The notes under the pieces were generated by a model that saw only the letters and a list, made by a program, of their open reading frames with translations, searched no databases and was not told the origin of the DNA. 64,000 bases of DNA from an uncultured Planctomycetia bacterium (lineage in GTDB: Bacteria > Planctomycetota > Phycisphaerae > Phycisphaerales > SM1A02), in assembly GCA_937871505.1 (NCBI GenBank), contig CALMPF010000026.1, forward strand, positions 124,001 through 188,000. The letters are read 5' to 3'. The first letter of the stretch is position 1. Each line of letters begins with the position of its first letter. The position numbers and the translations under genes are program-made. Below, piece by piece: positions 33,620 through 42,229 of the stretch.

Positions 33620-35352
33620 GAAGAGGAGTGAGCAGAGGCGTGGGAGGGGAGTGGGCGAGGCAGCGAAGAGGAGCGCGGCGCGGAGTGCGAAGAGGAGTGA
33701 GCAGCGCCGTCCTCCCTCCGGCACTCCTCGCGGCTGCCGCGACCTTCATCGTCGCGCTGGCGATGCTGCTCCCGGGGCTCAACGCCTCGCCCTTGGCGCG
33801 GACCGAGCCGCATCGCGCGGTTCCCGCCCACGAGATGGTGACGACCGGCGACTGGGCGGTGCCGCGGCTCTACGGCGTGCCGTACGTCCGCAAGCCCCCG
33901 CTGCACTACTGGTCGCTCGCGGCGACGGAGGTCCTCTCCGGCTCGACCGAACCGTGGGCCTATCGGCTCCCCTCGGTCCTCTCGGGGGCGCTGCTGGCCG
34001 CGGTCGTCGCGCTGGCGGCGGGCGCTTGGTTCGGCGCACCCGCCGCGATCGTGGGCGGTCTCGCCTGCCTCGCGATCGTGCCGCTCTGGGCACAGCAGCG
34101 CAGCGCCGACGTCGATGCGCTCAACACCCTCTTCTCGATCGTCGCGGCCCTGCTCCTGCTCGAGATCGGACGCCGCTTGCAGAGTCCGCGGCAGGAGCGG
34201 AAGGACGACGGCGCGCCGGCGAGCCGCTCGCTCGCGCTCGCCGTGGCGGCGGCGGCGGCGCTCGGAGCGGCGCTCCTGGTCAAGGGTCCCGCCGCGCTGA
34301 CGATCGTCGGAGCCGCAGCGGCGGGCGCGATCTGGCTCGCCGAGGGCGCGAGGCGCAGAGCGGCCGGCTGGGTCGGCGCGATCCTCGTCGGCGGCACCGC
34401 GCTCCTCGCGGCGTGGACGTTCGTCGCGCTGCGGAGGCTCGCGGCGGCGGGGGAGGCCTTCGACTGGAGCGGAGTCGCAGAGGCTGCCGATCGCGCGGGC
34501 GGGGTCTCCTCGGTCGCATACCGCGCGGTCGTGCCGATCATCGCGCTGCTTCTCGCGCTGCCGCTCTCCGCGACCCTTGCCGCGTCGATCGACCGGCGCT
34601 ACCTGCCGTGCCGCGATCGCGCCGCGCTGCGGATGGCGATGGCGGTCGCGCTCTCCGTCCTGGTCGCCCTGCTCATCGGCATCCCCGGCGGGGTCGACAA
34701 TCCCCGCTATGCGTACATCGTGCTTCCGCCGCTGGCGCTGCTTGCGGCTGCGGTGGCGACGGCTCACGGGCGCGGGGAACTTGGAGAGCCGCAGCGGCGG
34801 CGGGTGCGCCAGGCCGGGACGATCGCGGCGATCGGGCTCGCCGCAGGCATCGTCGCGCTGGTGGCTGTGAACGCGTCGCGCGGATCCGCCGGAGCGCTTT
34901 CCTGGATCGCGCTTGCCGGGAGCATCGTTGTCGCACCCGTGGCGGTCCTGCTGTGGGTCCGGCGCGATTCAGGCGCGGCGGCGCTGGCGACGTTCGGCCT
35001 CGTCTTCCTGCTCGCATGGGCCTTCACGGATCAACGCAACGGCGTGCGCCGCGTCGTCGCCTCGGTCGACGCCGCTGCTGAGCTTCGCGCGCTGGTGGGC
35101 GACGATGGGCCGGTGCGCTCGGGGCTCTGGGTGATGACCGGCCCCGAGCTCTTCTGGTACGCGAAGATCCCCGTCGAGTACGTCGCCGAGGGCCTCGACG
35201 CGTCGACGCTCCCCGCTTCCGGACGCTGGGCGGTCTTTCATCGCGAAGAGTGGGAGCGGCTCGACGACCGCGATCGCGAGCGATTCGACCGGGTCGTCGA
35301 GCTGGGAGTGCGCTCGCGCAACGCGATCGCGGCGCTGCGCGGCCGAGGCTGA
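33616..35352 (+). CDS. ArnT/PMT-like polytopic glycosyltransferase (GT-C fold)
   Basis: This protein of about 578 residues has about 11-12 hydrophobic helices. It has the pattern of lipid-linked sugar transferases: an N-terminal helix, then a periplasmic loop RTEPHRAVPAHEMVTTGDW followed by VPRLYGVPYVRKPPLHYW (about residues 60-98), and repeated helices (AALLLLEIGRRL, LGAALLVKGPAALTIVGAA). It would move a sugar from a polyprenyl-phosphate donor to lipid or protein at the outer face of the membrane. The loop has TE where E. coli ArnT has DE, so the usual Asp is not conserved. The GTG at 33616 overlaps the phosphatase stop; GTGs at 33628 and 33697 are alternatives. The first 30 residues come from a purine-rich repeat. 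Confidence 0.75.
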   Translation: MRRGVSRGVGGEWARQRRGARRGVRRGVSSAVLPPALLAAAATFIVALAMLLPGLNASPLARTEPHRAVPAHEMVTTGDWAVPRLYGVPYVRKPPLHYWSLAATEVLSGSTEPWAYRLPSVLSGALLAAVVALAAGAWFGAPAAIVGGLACLAIVPLWAQQRSADVDALNTLFSIVAALLLLEIGRRLQSPRQERKDDGAPASRSLALAVAAAAALGAALLVKGPAALTIVGAAAAGAIWLAEGARRRAAGWVGAILVGGTALLAAWTFVALRRLAAAGEAFDWSGVAEAADRAGGVSSVAYRAVVPIIALLLALPLSATLAASIDRRYLPCRDRAALRMAMAVALSVLVALLIGIPGGVDNPRYAYIVLPPLALLAAAVATAHGRGELGEPQRRRVRQAGTIAAIGLAAGIVALVAVNASRGSAGALSWIALAGSIVVAPVAVLLWVRRDSGAAALATFGLVFLLAWAFTDQRNGVRRVVASVDAAAELRALVGDDGPVRSGLWVMTGPELFWYAKIPVEYVAEGLDASTLPASGRWAVFHREEWERLDDRDRERFDRVVELGVRSRNAIAALRGRG

Positions 35353-35664
35353 TCCGGAGATCTCGCCCGGGCAGATTGCACGGTGCACGGGCTGCGGGCT
35401 GGCCCCCGAGAATCGGGCCCGCAGCGCACTGACCGCCGCGAACGTGGGCGGCGGCGACGGCGCCCGCCGGCTCGTGACCGATCTTGCTTCCATCGCTCCG
35501 CGGACTCTCGTATCTTGCGCCTCTCCGGGACCGCCGCACGTGCGCGGCGGTCCCATCACCAGTGGCGTCCAGCGCCGTCCGACGGCGCGAGATCGGGTGC
35601 CGCACCAGTCCGGAGGAACAGAGTTGGACCGCTCGCCGGGGAGCGTCTGAGAGGATGATCCCCG
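35353..35664. other. Intergenic region with a strong hairpin
   Basis: 312 bp lie between the glycosyltransferase and the metalloprotease genes. A TATCTT near 35510 could be a -10 for the protease. The hairpin at 35527-35554 is the main feature. Confidence 0.4.
35527..35554 (+). promoter_or_regulatory. Perfect 11-bp hairpin in the metalloprotease leader
   Basis: GGGACCGCCGC / GCGGCGGTCCC flank a 6-nt loop ACGTGC. No T-run follows, so it may be an RNA stability or regulatory element, or a terminator of the upstream gene. Confidence 0.45.
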
Positions 35665-38067
35665 ATGCCAAGCAACTTCGCCCCTGCGATTCCGGCTCTC
35701 TCCACCTCCCACCTGCCGCGCTTCCGATCGTTCGACCGACGCTCGCTCCGGGGCGCGCTCCCTCTGGGGGGGATCCGCCCGGCCGGAACTGCTTGCGGCG
35801 CTCGGCGCGCTCGAAGCTGCGCCGGGATGGCCGCGGGATGCGCGTCGCTGCTCCTCCCGCTCTGGGCCTCGCTCTTGACGCTCTGCTCCGTCTCGTCGGC
35901 CCGCGCGTGCGATCACGGCGCCGAGTCGGGTGAGTCGCCCTGCGCCCATGAAGCGCCGCAGTCACCCACGACGACCGACGCGGCGGCGTACATCGCGACC
36001 ACCTCTCGCTTCGCCGCGCCGTCCGAGGGACTGCCGGCGCCGTTCGCTCCAGCCGACCTCGATCTCGGGTCCGCTTCGATCCAGGCGCTGCTCCCGAGCA
36101 TTCGTGCCGGCGGCGCCGGGGGTGACGCCGCGGGCTCGATGCGCCTGAGCGTGTCCCTCGGCGACGAGATCGTGGAGTTCGTGCTCGCGCCGCGCTCGCT
36201 GCGGGCGCCGGGCTTCGAGGTGCGCGGGGTCGACGGGCTCGATGCCGAGGCGCGGGCGCCCGGAGCGCCCGCGACGTGGCGCGGCGTCGTCCCGGGCCGG
36301 GCCGGCAGCGGCATCGCCGCGAGCATCCGCGGGGGAGCGATCCACGCGTTCATCCGTCTCGACGGGCGCGTCTGGGGCATCCAGCCGATCGCGGCGGATC
36401 CCGACGGCGACGCCGCGCCGCTGCACGCGGTCTACGCCGCCGACGAGATCGCGGCGGCCCCGCGAAGCTGCGCCGGCGGCCTGCTTCCCCCGGGCGTCGC
36501 CGCACCGCCGGAGGGCGGCGTCGCGGGCGACGTCGATCCCTGCAACTTCGTCTGCCGGATCGCTTTCGACGCCGACGTCGAGTACTTCCAGGCCAACGGA
36601 TCCTCCGTCGAGAACACCGTCGCCGACATCGAAGCGATCCTCAACGCGGTCGAGCTGATCTACCTCTTCGACACCGGGATCTCCTATCTGCTCACGACGG
36701 TGATCGTGCGCACGCAGGAGCCCGATCCGTACACCACGAGCGGACCGAGCGCCCTGCTCGCGCAGTTCCGCGACCACTGGAACGCCCAGCAGCAGTCGGT
36801 GGTCCGGGACGTCGCGCACCTGATGACGGGAAGGAACCTCAACGGCTCGACGATCGGAATCGCCTATCTCAGCGTGGTCTGCAACCTCGCGCAGGCGTAC
36901 GGACTGACGCAGGGCAAGTGGTCGAACAACTTCGTCCTCCGCGTCGCCACCGTCACGCATGAGCTCGGGCACAACTGGAGCGCCGGGCACTGCAACGCCG
37001 ATCCGGAGTGCTCGATCATGTGCTCCGCGATCTCCGGATGTTCCGGGGTGGTGACTTCGTTCAATCCGAGCACGATCAGCACGATCGTCTCCTTCCGCAA
37101 CAACGCGAGCTGCCTCGGGCCCGGCGAGCAGGTGGCGCCGATCGCCAACGACGACGCCCTGTACGCCCAGGCCGGAGCGCAGACGGTGCTCGACGTGCTC
37201 GCCAACGACATCGAGCTCAACTGCGATCCGCTCACCTTCGCGAACCTGCCTCCCCAGACGGCAGCGGGAGGATCCGTCGCGCCATGCCTCGGCTGCCTTC
37301 CCGGCGGACGCGACGGCCTGCTCTACACGGCACCTCCCGGCAACGTGCCGACCGACTCGTTCTCCTACACCATCGTCGACCCCTTCGGCGCAGCGGACAG
37401 CGCGAACGTCTCGATCTCGATCGTCGAGCTCCGTCCGCCGGAGAACCCCCCGTCAACCACGCCGGGCCTGCGGACCTCGGTCTACCTCACGCCGCCGATC
37501 TCCGCGCTGCCGGACTTCACCCAGCTCACGCCGCTCTTCCAGAACTTCATCGTCGTGCTGCTCAACTTCCCGGCCAGCTCGGGCGAAGTGCTCTTCTCCG
37601 GCCAGTCCGACCACGTCGCTGCGGTCTTCACCGGCTATCTCGAGGCGCCGACCAGCGACATCTACACGCTCTACCTCGAGAGCAGCGACGGATCGCGGCT
37701 CTCCATCGGCGATCAGGTCGTCGTCGACCACGACGGCCTCCATGGGATGACGGAGAAGTCGGGCGTGATCGGTCTCCAGGCAGGCAAGCACCGCGTGCGA
37801 ATCGAGTTCTTCGAGCACACCGGCGACTACGGGCTGATCGGCCGCTGGAAGTCCAGCACGATCCAGAAGGGTCTGATCCCCGGCTTCTGGTGGAGTCACG
37901 GGCCGCCGCCTTCGCCCGCCGACCTGAACCAGGATGGCGTCGTCAATGCCGCCGATCTCGGGCTCCTCCTCGCCGCGTGGGGGACCGCCGGCCCGGGCGA
38001 CCTGAACAACAACGGGATCGTCGACGGCGGGGACGTCGGGATTCTCGTCGCGCTCTGGAGCGACTGA
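35665..38067 (+). CDS. Secreted zinc metalloprotease with Ig-like, PA14 and dockerin-type modules
   Basis: Up to 800 residues. The active site is HELGHNWSAGHC (about residue 431), a metzincin HExxHxxxxxH, followed by IMCSAISG as Met-turn: an M12-like (reprolysin/ADAM-type) peptidase. The propeptide-like N-terminal half runs to about 290. After the catalytic domain come an Ig-like/cadherin-type repeat (about 490-590, ANDDALYAQAGAQTVLDVLA), a PA14-like domain (about 610-735, LYLESSDGSRLSIGDQVVVD) and a dockerin-like pair at the end (ADLNQDGVVNAADLGLLLAA; GDLNNNGIVDGGDVGILVAL). Start 35665 has GAGAGGA upstream but gives a 54-residue basic lead; ATG 35827 starts directly at the signal peptide (CASLLLPLWASLLTLCSV). 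Both are possible. Many Cys suggest disulfides outside the cell. Confidence 0.85.
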   Translation: MPSNFAPAIPALSTSHLPRFRSFDRRSLRGALPLGGIRPAGTACGARRARSCAGMAAGCASLLLPLWASLLTLCSVSSARACDHGAESGESPCAHEAPQSPTTTDAAAYIATTSRFAAPSEGLPAPFAPADLDLGSASIQALLPSIRAGGAGGDAAGSMRLSVSLGDEIVEFVLAPRSLRAPGFEVRGVDGLDAEARAPGAPATWRGVVPGRAGSGIAASIRGGAIHAFIRLDGRVWGIQPIAADPDGDAAPLHAVYAADEIAAAPRSCAGGLLPPGVAAPPEGGVAGDVDPCNFVCRIAFDADVEYFQANGSSVENTVADIEAILNAVELIYLFDTGISYLLTTVIVRTQEPDPYTTSGPSALLAQFRDHWNAQQQSVVRDVAHLMTGRNLNGSTIGIAYLSVVCNLAQAYGLTQGKWSNNFVLRVATVTHELGHNWSAGHCNADPECSIMCSAISGCSGVVTSFNPSTISTIVSFRNNASCLGPGEQVAPIANDDALYAQAGAQTVLDVLANDIELNCDPLTFANLPPQTAAGGSVAPCLGCLPGGRDGLLYTAPPGNVPTDSFSYTIVDPFGAADSANVSISIVELRPPENPPSTTPGLRTSVYLTPPISALPDFTQLTPLFQNFIVVLLNFPASSGEVLFSGQSDHVAAVFTGYLEAPTSDIYTLYLESSDGSRLSIGDQVVVDHDGLHGMTEKSGVIGLQAGKHRVRIEFFEHTGDYGLIGRWKSSTIQKGLIPGFWWSHGPPPSPADLNQDGVVNAADLGLLLAAWGTAGPGDLNNNGIVDGGDVGILVALWSD

Positions 38068-38350
38068 GCGGCCGCTGAGCCCGGTTATCGGGTGGCGCGG
38101 TCGTGCGTGGACGGCCGCGCCGCCCCCCTCTGCGACGCGCACGCCCGGGCGCCGCGAACAAGTTCCGCTATGCTCGCCGTAGGCCTCTGACGTCCGTCGA
38201 ACACGCTCGGCGGAGCGGTCGGGCCTCCCTCGAAAGCCCCCTCGCAGCTCGATCGACGCTCGCTGCGAGCGAACACGTCCCGCGAATACCCCTCTCGCGG
38301 CGCCGAGCACCCGCGCCGGCGCCGCTCGGAGTTCTCAGGAGTCCTCCCCG

Positions 38351-39736
38351 ATGTCAGAGCACACCGACGCCAGCCCCGCCAACTCCAACGACCCAGGCCG
38401 CACCGCGTCTTCCGGTGCGACCCGAGGCGCTTCGCGACGCGCCTTCCTCGCCGCGACCGCGCTCGGCGCCGCTGCGATCGCGACCGGGTCCCGCGCGAAC
38501 GCCGACGTCGTCGCCGCACCGCCGAAGACGCCGGCGCCGAAGGGCAAGCCGGTCCGGCGCGTCGCCGACGACGCTCCGATCCGTCTCGGCGTGATCGGCA
38601 CCGGAGGCATGGGGACCGGGCACTGCCAGGCGATCCTGAGCCTCGTCGGACAGGGCCGCGAGAAGGCGGAGATCGTCGCGGTCGCCGACGTGAACGACAA
38701 GAACGCCGCCCGCGCCCGCGACATCTGCCGCCGGGCCCAGGGGGACCTTGACGTCGGCGCCTACCGCGACTGCGCGGACCTGATCGGCCGCGAGGACATC
38801 GACGCGGTCATCATCGCCACGCCCGAGCACTGGCATGCGAGGAACGCCATCGACGCGATCCTCGCGGGCAAGGACGTCTACGTCGAGAAGCCGATGACGC
38901 TCGACCTCCCCGACGCGCTGGCGCTCTGGCAGGTCGCGCAGGCGAACCCCGACGTCATCCTTCAGGTCGGGACGCAGATGACGCAGCTCCCCAAGTACGC
39001 CGCCGCCCGACGCCTCATCAAGGAGGGCGCCATCGGCAAGCCGGTCTGGAGCCAGACGAGCTACTGCCGCAACAGCAAGCAGGGCGAGTGGCTCTACTAC
39101 GGCATCGACCCGGAGTGGAAGCCCGGCGTCAACCTCGACTGGAACCGCTGGTGCGGCCCGCTCGGCGAACAGCCGTGGGATCCCGAGGTCTACGCCCGCT
39201 GGCGGCGCTACCGCAAGTGGTCGACGGGGATCATCGGCGACCTCCTCGTCCACGTGCTCACGCCGCTGATGTACGCCGTCGACGCCGGCTGGCCGACGCG
39301 CGTCACCGCTTCGGGCGGGCACTACGTCGACAAGAAGATGGAGAACCACGATCAGATCAACATCACGATCGAGTTCGAGAACGACCACACCATGATCGTC
39401 GCAGGCAGCACCTGCAACGAGGTCGGTCTGGAGACCCTGATCCGCGGCCACCGCGCCAACCTCTACCTCGGCGGCCGCCACTGCCAGCTCCGTCCCGAGC
39501 GCATCTACGTCGACGAAGGCGTCGAGGAGATGCGCGTCGAATGCGAAGACATCGGCAACGACCAGGACGTCCACCGGCTCGCGTTCCTCCGCAGCGTCCG
39601 CACCCGCGAGCGCCCGATGAGCGACGTCGAGCAGGGCGCGAAGGTGATGGTCGTCGTCGACCTCGCGTCGCGCTCGATCTGGGATGGCGGCGCGTACGCG
39701 TTCGACCCCGCCACGATGACCGCCCGCCGGCTGTGA
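38351..39736 (+). CDS. Gfo/Idh/MocA family oxidoreductase, Tat-exported
   Basis: This 461-residue protein has a twin-arginine signal (ASRRAFLAATALGAAAIA). The Rossmann domain has LGVIGTGGMGTGH at about 78-90 for NAD(P), then IIATPEHWHA and YVEKPMTLDL with the family Lys of EKP. The C-terminal domain includes WNRWCGPLGEQPWDPEVY and GIIGDLLVHVLTPLMYAVD, as in the secreted planctomycete branch. It probably binds NAD(P) tightly before folded export and acts on a sugar or sugar acid. AGGAG lies 9 nt before the ATG. Its stop overlaps the start of apbE (GTGA). Confidence 0.92.
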   Translation: MSEHTDASPANSNDPGRTASSGATRGASRRAFLAATALGAAAIATGSRANADVVAAPPKTPAPKGKPVRRVADDAPIRLGVIGTGGMGTGHCQAILSLVGQGREKAEIVAVADVNDKNAARARDICRRAQGDLDVGAYRDCADLIGREDIDAVIIATPEHWHARNAIDAILAGKDVYVEKPMTLDLPDALALWQVAQANPDVILQVGTQMTQLPKYAAARRLIKEGAIGKPVWSQTSYCRNSKQGEWLYYGIDPEWKPGVNLDWNRWCGPLGEQPWDPEVYARWRRYRKWSTGIIGDLLVHVLTPLMYAVDAGWPTRVTASGGHYVDKKMENHDQINITIEFENDHTMIVAGSTCNEVGLETLIRGHRANLYLGGRHCQLRPERIYVDEGVEEMRVECEDIGNDQDVHRLAFLRSVRTRERPMSDVEQGAKVMVVVDLASRSIWDGGAYAFDPATMTARRL

Positions 39737-40770
39737 CCCCCGCATCGAGCGCCCGGAGCGGCGACGGAGCCGATGGTCTCCCGGCCGGTGCAGCGGCCTT
39801 CCGCTTCGCCGCGGAGGCGATGGGAACCCGGTTCGAGGCCGTCCTCGGCGACGACGGCAGGGGCGAGGCGGCGGCGCGCAGCATCGCCGAAGAGGCGCTG
39901 CACGGGATCGCTTCGCTCGATCTCAGGCTCAGCCGGTTTCGGCGCGACAGCCTGCTGGCGCACCTGCATCGGCACGCCGGGAGCGATCCCGTCGAGCTCG
40001 ATGCCGAGCTCTTCGCGCTCTTCGCCCTCGCAGAGTCGGTGCGCTGTGCCAGCGACGGGCTCTTCGATCCCGATGTCGGCGCCGCGATGGAGCGGTCGGG
40101 GTTTCATGATCGCTCCGCGAACGGCGCACGACCCGCCCGAAGCTCCGGGAGCGCGCTGGAGAATCGCGACGTTGGACGTGCTCCGCCGTACACGCTCGAT
40201 CCGGCGACGCGCACCGTCACGCTGCGGCGCGGGGCGAGCCTCGACTTCGGGGGAATCGCCAAAGGTCACGCCCTCGACCTCGCCGCGGCGACGCTCCGCG
40301 AGCACGGCGTGCGCTGCGCCCTGCTGCATGGCGGGCGCAGCGCGGTCGTCACCATCGGAGCGCCGCCGGGAAGGACGGGGTGGCGGATCGAGCTCGCGCC
40401 TGCGGGAGGATCGCATTCGAAGGAGCGCCGCGGCGCGAGCGCCCGGATGCGATCGCGCGGAGCGGCCCTCGCACCGTCCGATCGCCCGGTGGCGAGCGCC
40501 ATCGACCTCCGCGATCGTGCGCTGGCCGTCTCGACGCCCTTCGGCCGCGTCGTCGGCGGGCGGAGTCACATCGTCGATCCGAGGCGCGGCCGTCCGGCGC
40601 CGATCGCCCTGCTGCCGGCGCAGGTCGCCATCGCAGGTCCGCTCTGCGCGCTCTGCGACGCATGGACCAAGCCCGCGCTTCTTCTCGGAAGCAGACCATC
40701 CGGGCTCGACGCCGCCTACGAGTGCGTGCTCGGATGGGAGACTGCGCCAGCGGTCCGAGAGGCGCTCTGA
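39733..40770 (+). CDS. apbE: FAD:protein FMN transferase (ApbE)
   Basis: ApbE splits FAD and attaches FMN to Thr/Ser of exported flavoproteins. This copy has 345 residues. Visible: AMGTRFEAVL, SRFRRDSLLAHL, SDGLFDPDVGAAM, LDFGGIAKGHALDLAAATL, the phosphate-site region GRSAVVTIGAP, SHIVDPRRGRP, and the metal-binding end CDAWTKPALLLG with Asp and Thr. The GTG start lies inside the preceding stop. An insert of Arg/Ser/Ala (about 220-250) is longer than usual. I see no lipobox or clear signal sequence, so export is unclear. No FMN-binding (DxxSGAT-like) target is evident in the window; its acceptor may be elsewhere. Confidence 0.88.
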   Translation: MTPASSARSGDGADGLPAGAAAFRFAAEAMGTRFEAVLGDDGRGEAAARSIAEEALHGIASLDLRLSRFRRDSLLAHLHRHAGSDPVELDAELFALFALAESVRCASDGLFDPDVGAAMERSGFHDRSANGARPARSSGSALENRDVGRAPPYTLDPATRTVTLRRGASLDFGGIAKGHALDLAAATLREHGVRCALLHGGRSAVVTIGAPPGRTGWRIELAPAGGSHSKERRGASARMRSRGAALAPSDRPVASAIDLRDRALAVSTPFGRVVGGRSHIVDPRRGRPAPIALLPAQVAIAGPLCALCDAWTKPALLLGSRPSGLDAAYECVLGWETAPAVREAL

Positions 40771-40943
40771 CGCCCGACGACGACGCGCGCTCGGCTGCCC
40801 GTCGCGCTGTCGGCCACGGAGGTCGTGTCGACATCCCATCGCGCTTGCCGCCCGGCCTCGACTGCGGGCCGAGGGAGCGCCGACCGCGCGACTGCCGGCT
40901 GCGTGACTGCGGCCTTCCGACGCACTCCCTGCGGCCCCCCGCG

Positions 40944-40949
40944 TACGCT
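40944..40949 (+). promoter_or_regulatory. Putative -10 element (TACGCT) for the second Gfo/Idh/MocA gene
   Basis: TACGCT ends 8 nt before the ATG at 40958, and no ribosome site lies between. This suggests a separate, nearly leaderless transcript. Confidence 0.4.
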
Positions 40950-40957
40950 CCGAACCG

Positions 40958-42151
40958 ATGTCACTCCCACGCCGCGACTTCATCGCTTCCACCGCGGGCC
41001 TCGCCGCGGTCGCCCTGATGCCCGAGTTCCTCGCCGCAGCGCCGCGCGCGGCCGAGCCGATGGGCCTCGCTGTCATCGGTGCGGGACGGCAGGGCCGGGC
41101 GATCATGGGAGAGCTGACCAAGCTCGATGCCGCGAAGGTCGTCGTCGTCTGCGACAACGACGCAGGTCGCCTGCGATCGGGACTCGGCCGCGCGGCGGGG
41201 GCGGCGGGCGTCGAGAACTACCGGGAGGCGCTCGATCGCGACGACGTGAAGGCGGTGGTCGTCGCCACGCCGACGCACCTGCATCGGCAGATCGCCATCG
41301 ACTCCCTTGCGGCGGGCAAGCACGTCTACTGCGAAGCGCCGCTGGCGAGCACCGTCGAGGACACGGCCGCGATCGCCGAGGCTGCCGGGAAGGCCGCGAC
41401 CACCTTCGCCTGCGGCTTCGAAGGCCGCTCAAACCCGGTGTACAGGCTCGCGCGGACCTTCTTCCGCTCCGACGCGGTGCGAGCGCTCGCAGCCATCCGC
41501 GCGCAGCACATGCAGAAGACATCATGGCGCTTTCCGACCAGCGACCCGGCGCGCGAGCGCGCCGTCAACTGGCGTCTCGATCCGGCCGTCTCGACCGGGC
41601 TCGCAGGGGAGCTCTTCTCCCACCAGGTCGATGTCGCCCGCTGGTACACCGGTCAGGAGCCGGAGCAGGTCATCGGCGCAGGGTCGATCCGGCTCTGGGA
41701 CGACGGTCGGAGGATGCCCGACACCGTCGACCTCGTGACCACCTTCGCCGGCGGCGCCCGGATGCTCTGGCTCGGCTCCCTCGCCAGCAGCTACGAGGGA
41801 CGGCACGAGGTCTTCTTCGGCGAGAACGCCACGATCAAGCTGGCGTGGAGCCACGGCTGGATGTTCAAGGAGGCGGACGCCCCGACGCAGGGGTGGGAGG
41901 TCTACGCCAACCGCCAGCAGTTCCACAACGATGAGGGGATCACGCTGATCGCGGATGCCACCAAGCTCGCCTCGCAGGGCAAGCTCAAGGAGGGGATCGG
42001 CCTGCCGAATCCGTCGCTTTACTACGCCCTGGAGGACTTCCTCCGCGCGTGCCTCGAGCGGACGGAGCCCGCCTGCCCCGCCGCGGAGGGCGCCAAGTCG
42101 ACGCTCTTCGGGATCAAGGCGCACGAAGCGGTGATGGCAGTGGCGGGGTAG
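40958..42151 (+). CDS. Gfo/Idh/MocA family protein with altered EKP motif, Tat-exported
   Basis: This 397-residue protein has a short Tat signal (LPRRDFIASTAGLAAVAL). The nucleotide-binding start is LAVIGAGRQGRAIMGEL (about 37-53), then VVATPTHLHRQ. Where catalytic relatives have EKP it reads HVYCEAPLAST (about 120-130), so the conserved Lys is Ala. The C-terminal domain includes GELFSHQVDVARWYTG and YALEDFLRACLE. It may act on a different substrate, bind without redox chemistry, or use another base. It follows apbE after 187 bp, with its own -10 element. Confidence 0.88.
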   Translation: MSLPRRDFIASTAGLAAVALMPEFLAAAPRAAEPMGLAVIGAGRQGRAIMGELTKLDAAKVVVVCDNDAGRLRSGLGRAAGAAGVENYREALDRDDVKAVVVATPTHLHRQIAIDSLAAGKHVYCEAPLASTVEDTAAIAEAAGKAATTFACGFEGRSNPVYRLARTFFRSDAVRALAAIRAQHMQKTSWRFPTSDPARERAVNWRLDPAVSTGLAGELFSHQVDVARWYTGQEPEQVIGAGSIRLWDDGRRMPDTVDLVTTFAGGARMLWLGSLASSYEGRHEVFFGENATIKLAWSHGWMFKEADAPTQGWEVYANRQQFHNDEGITLIADATKLASQGKLKEGIGLPNPSLYYALEDFLRACLERTEPACPAAEGAKSTLFGIKAHEAVMAVAG

Positions 42152-42229
42152 GACGGCGTTGGACGCAGCGGCGGGAATCGGGAGAATGCTCCCGAACCCC
42201 CCCAGCCCCTCCGGCGCCGGACGCTTCCC

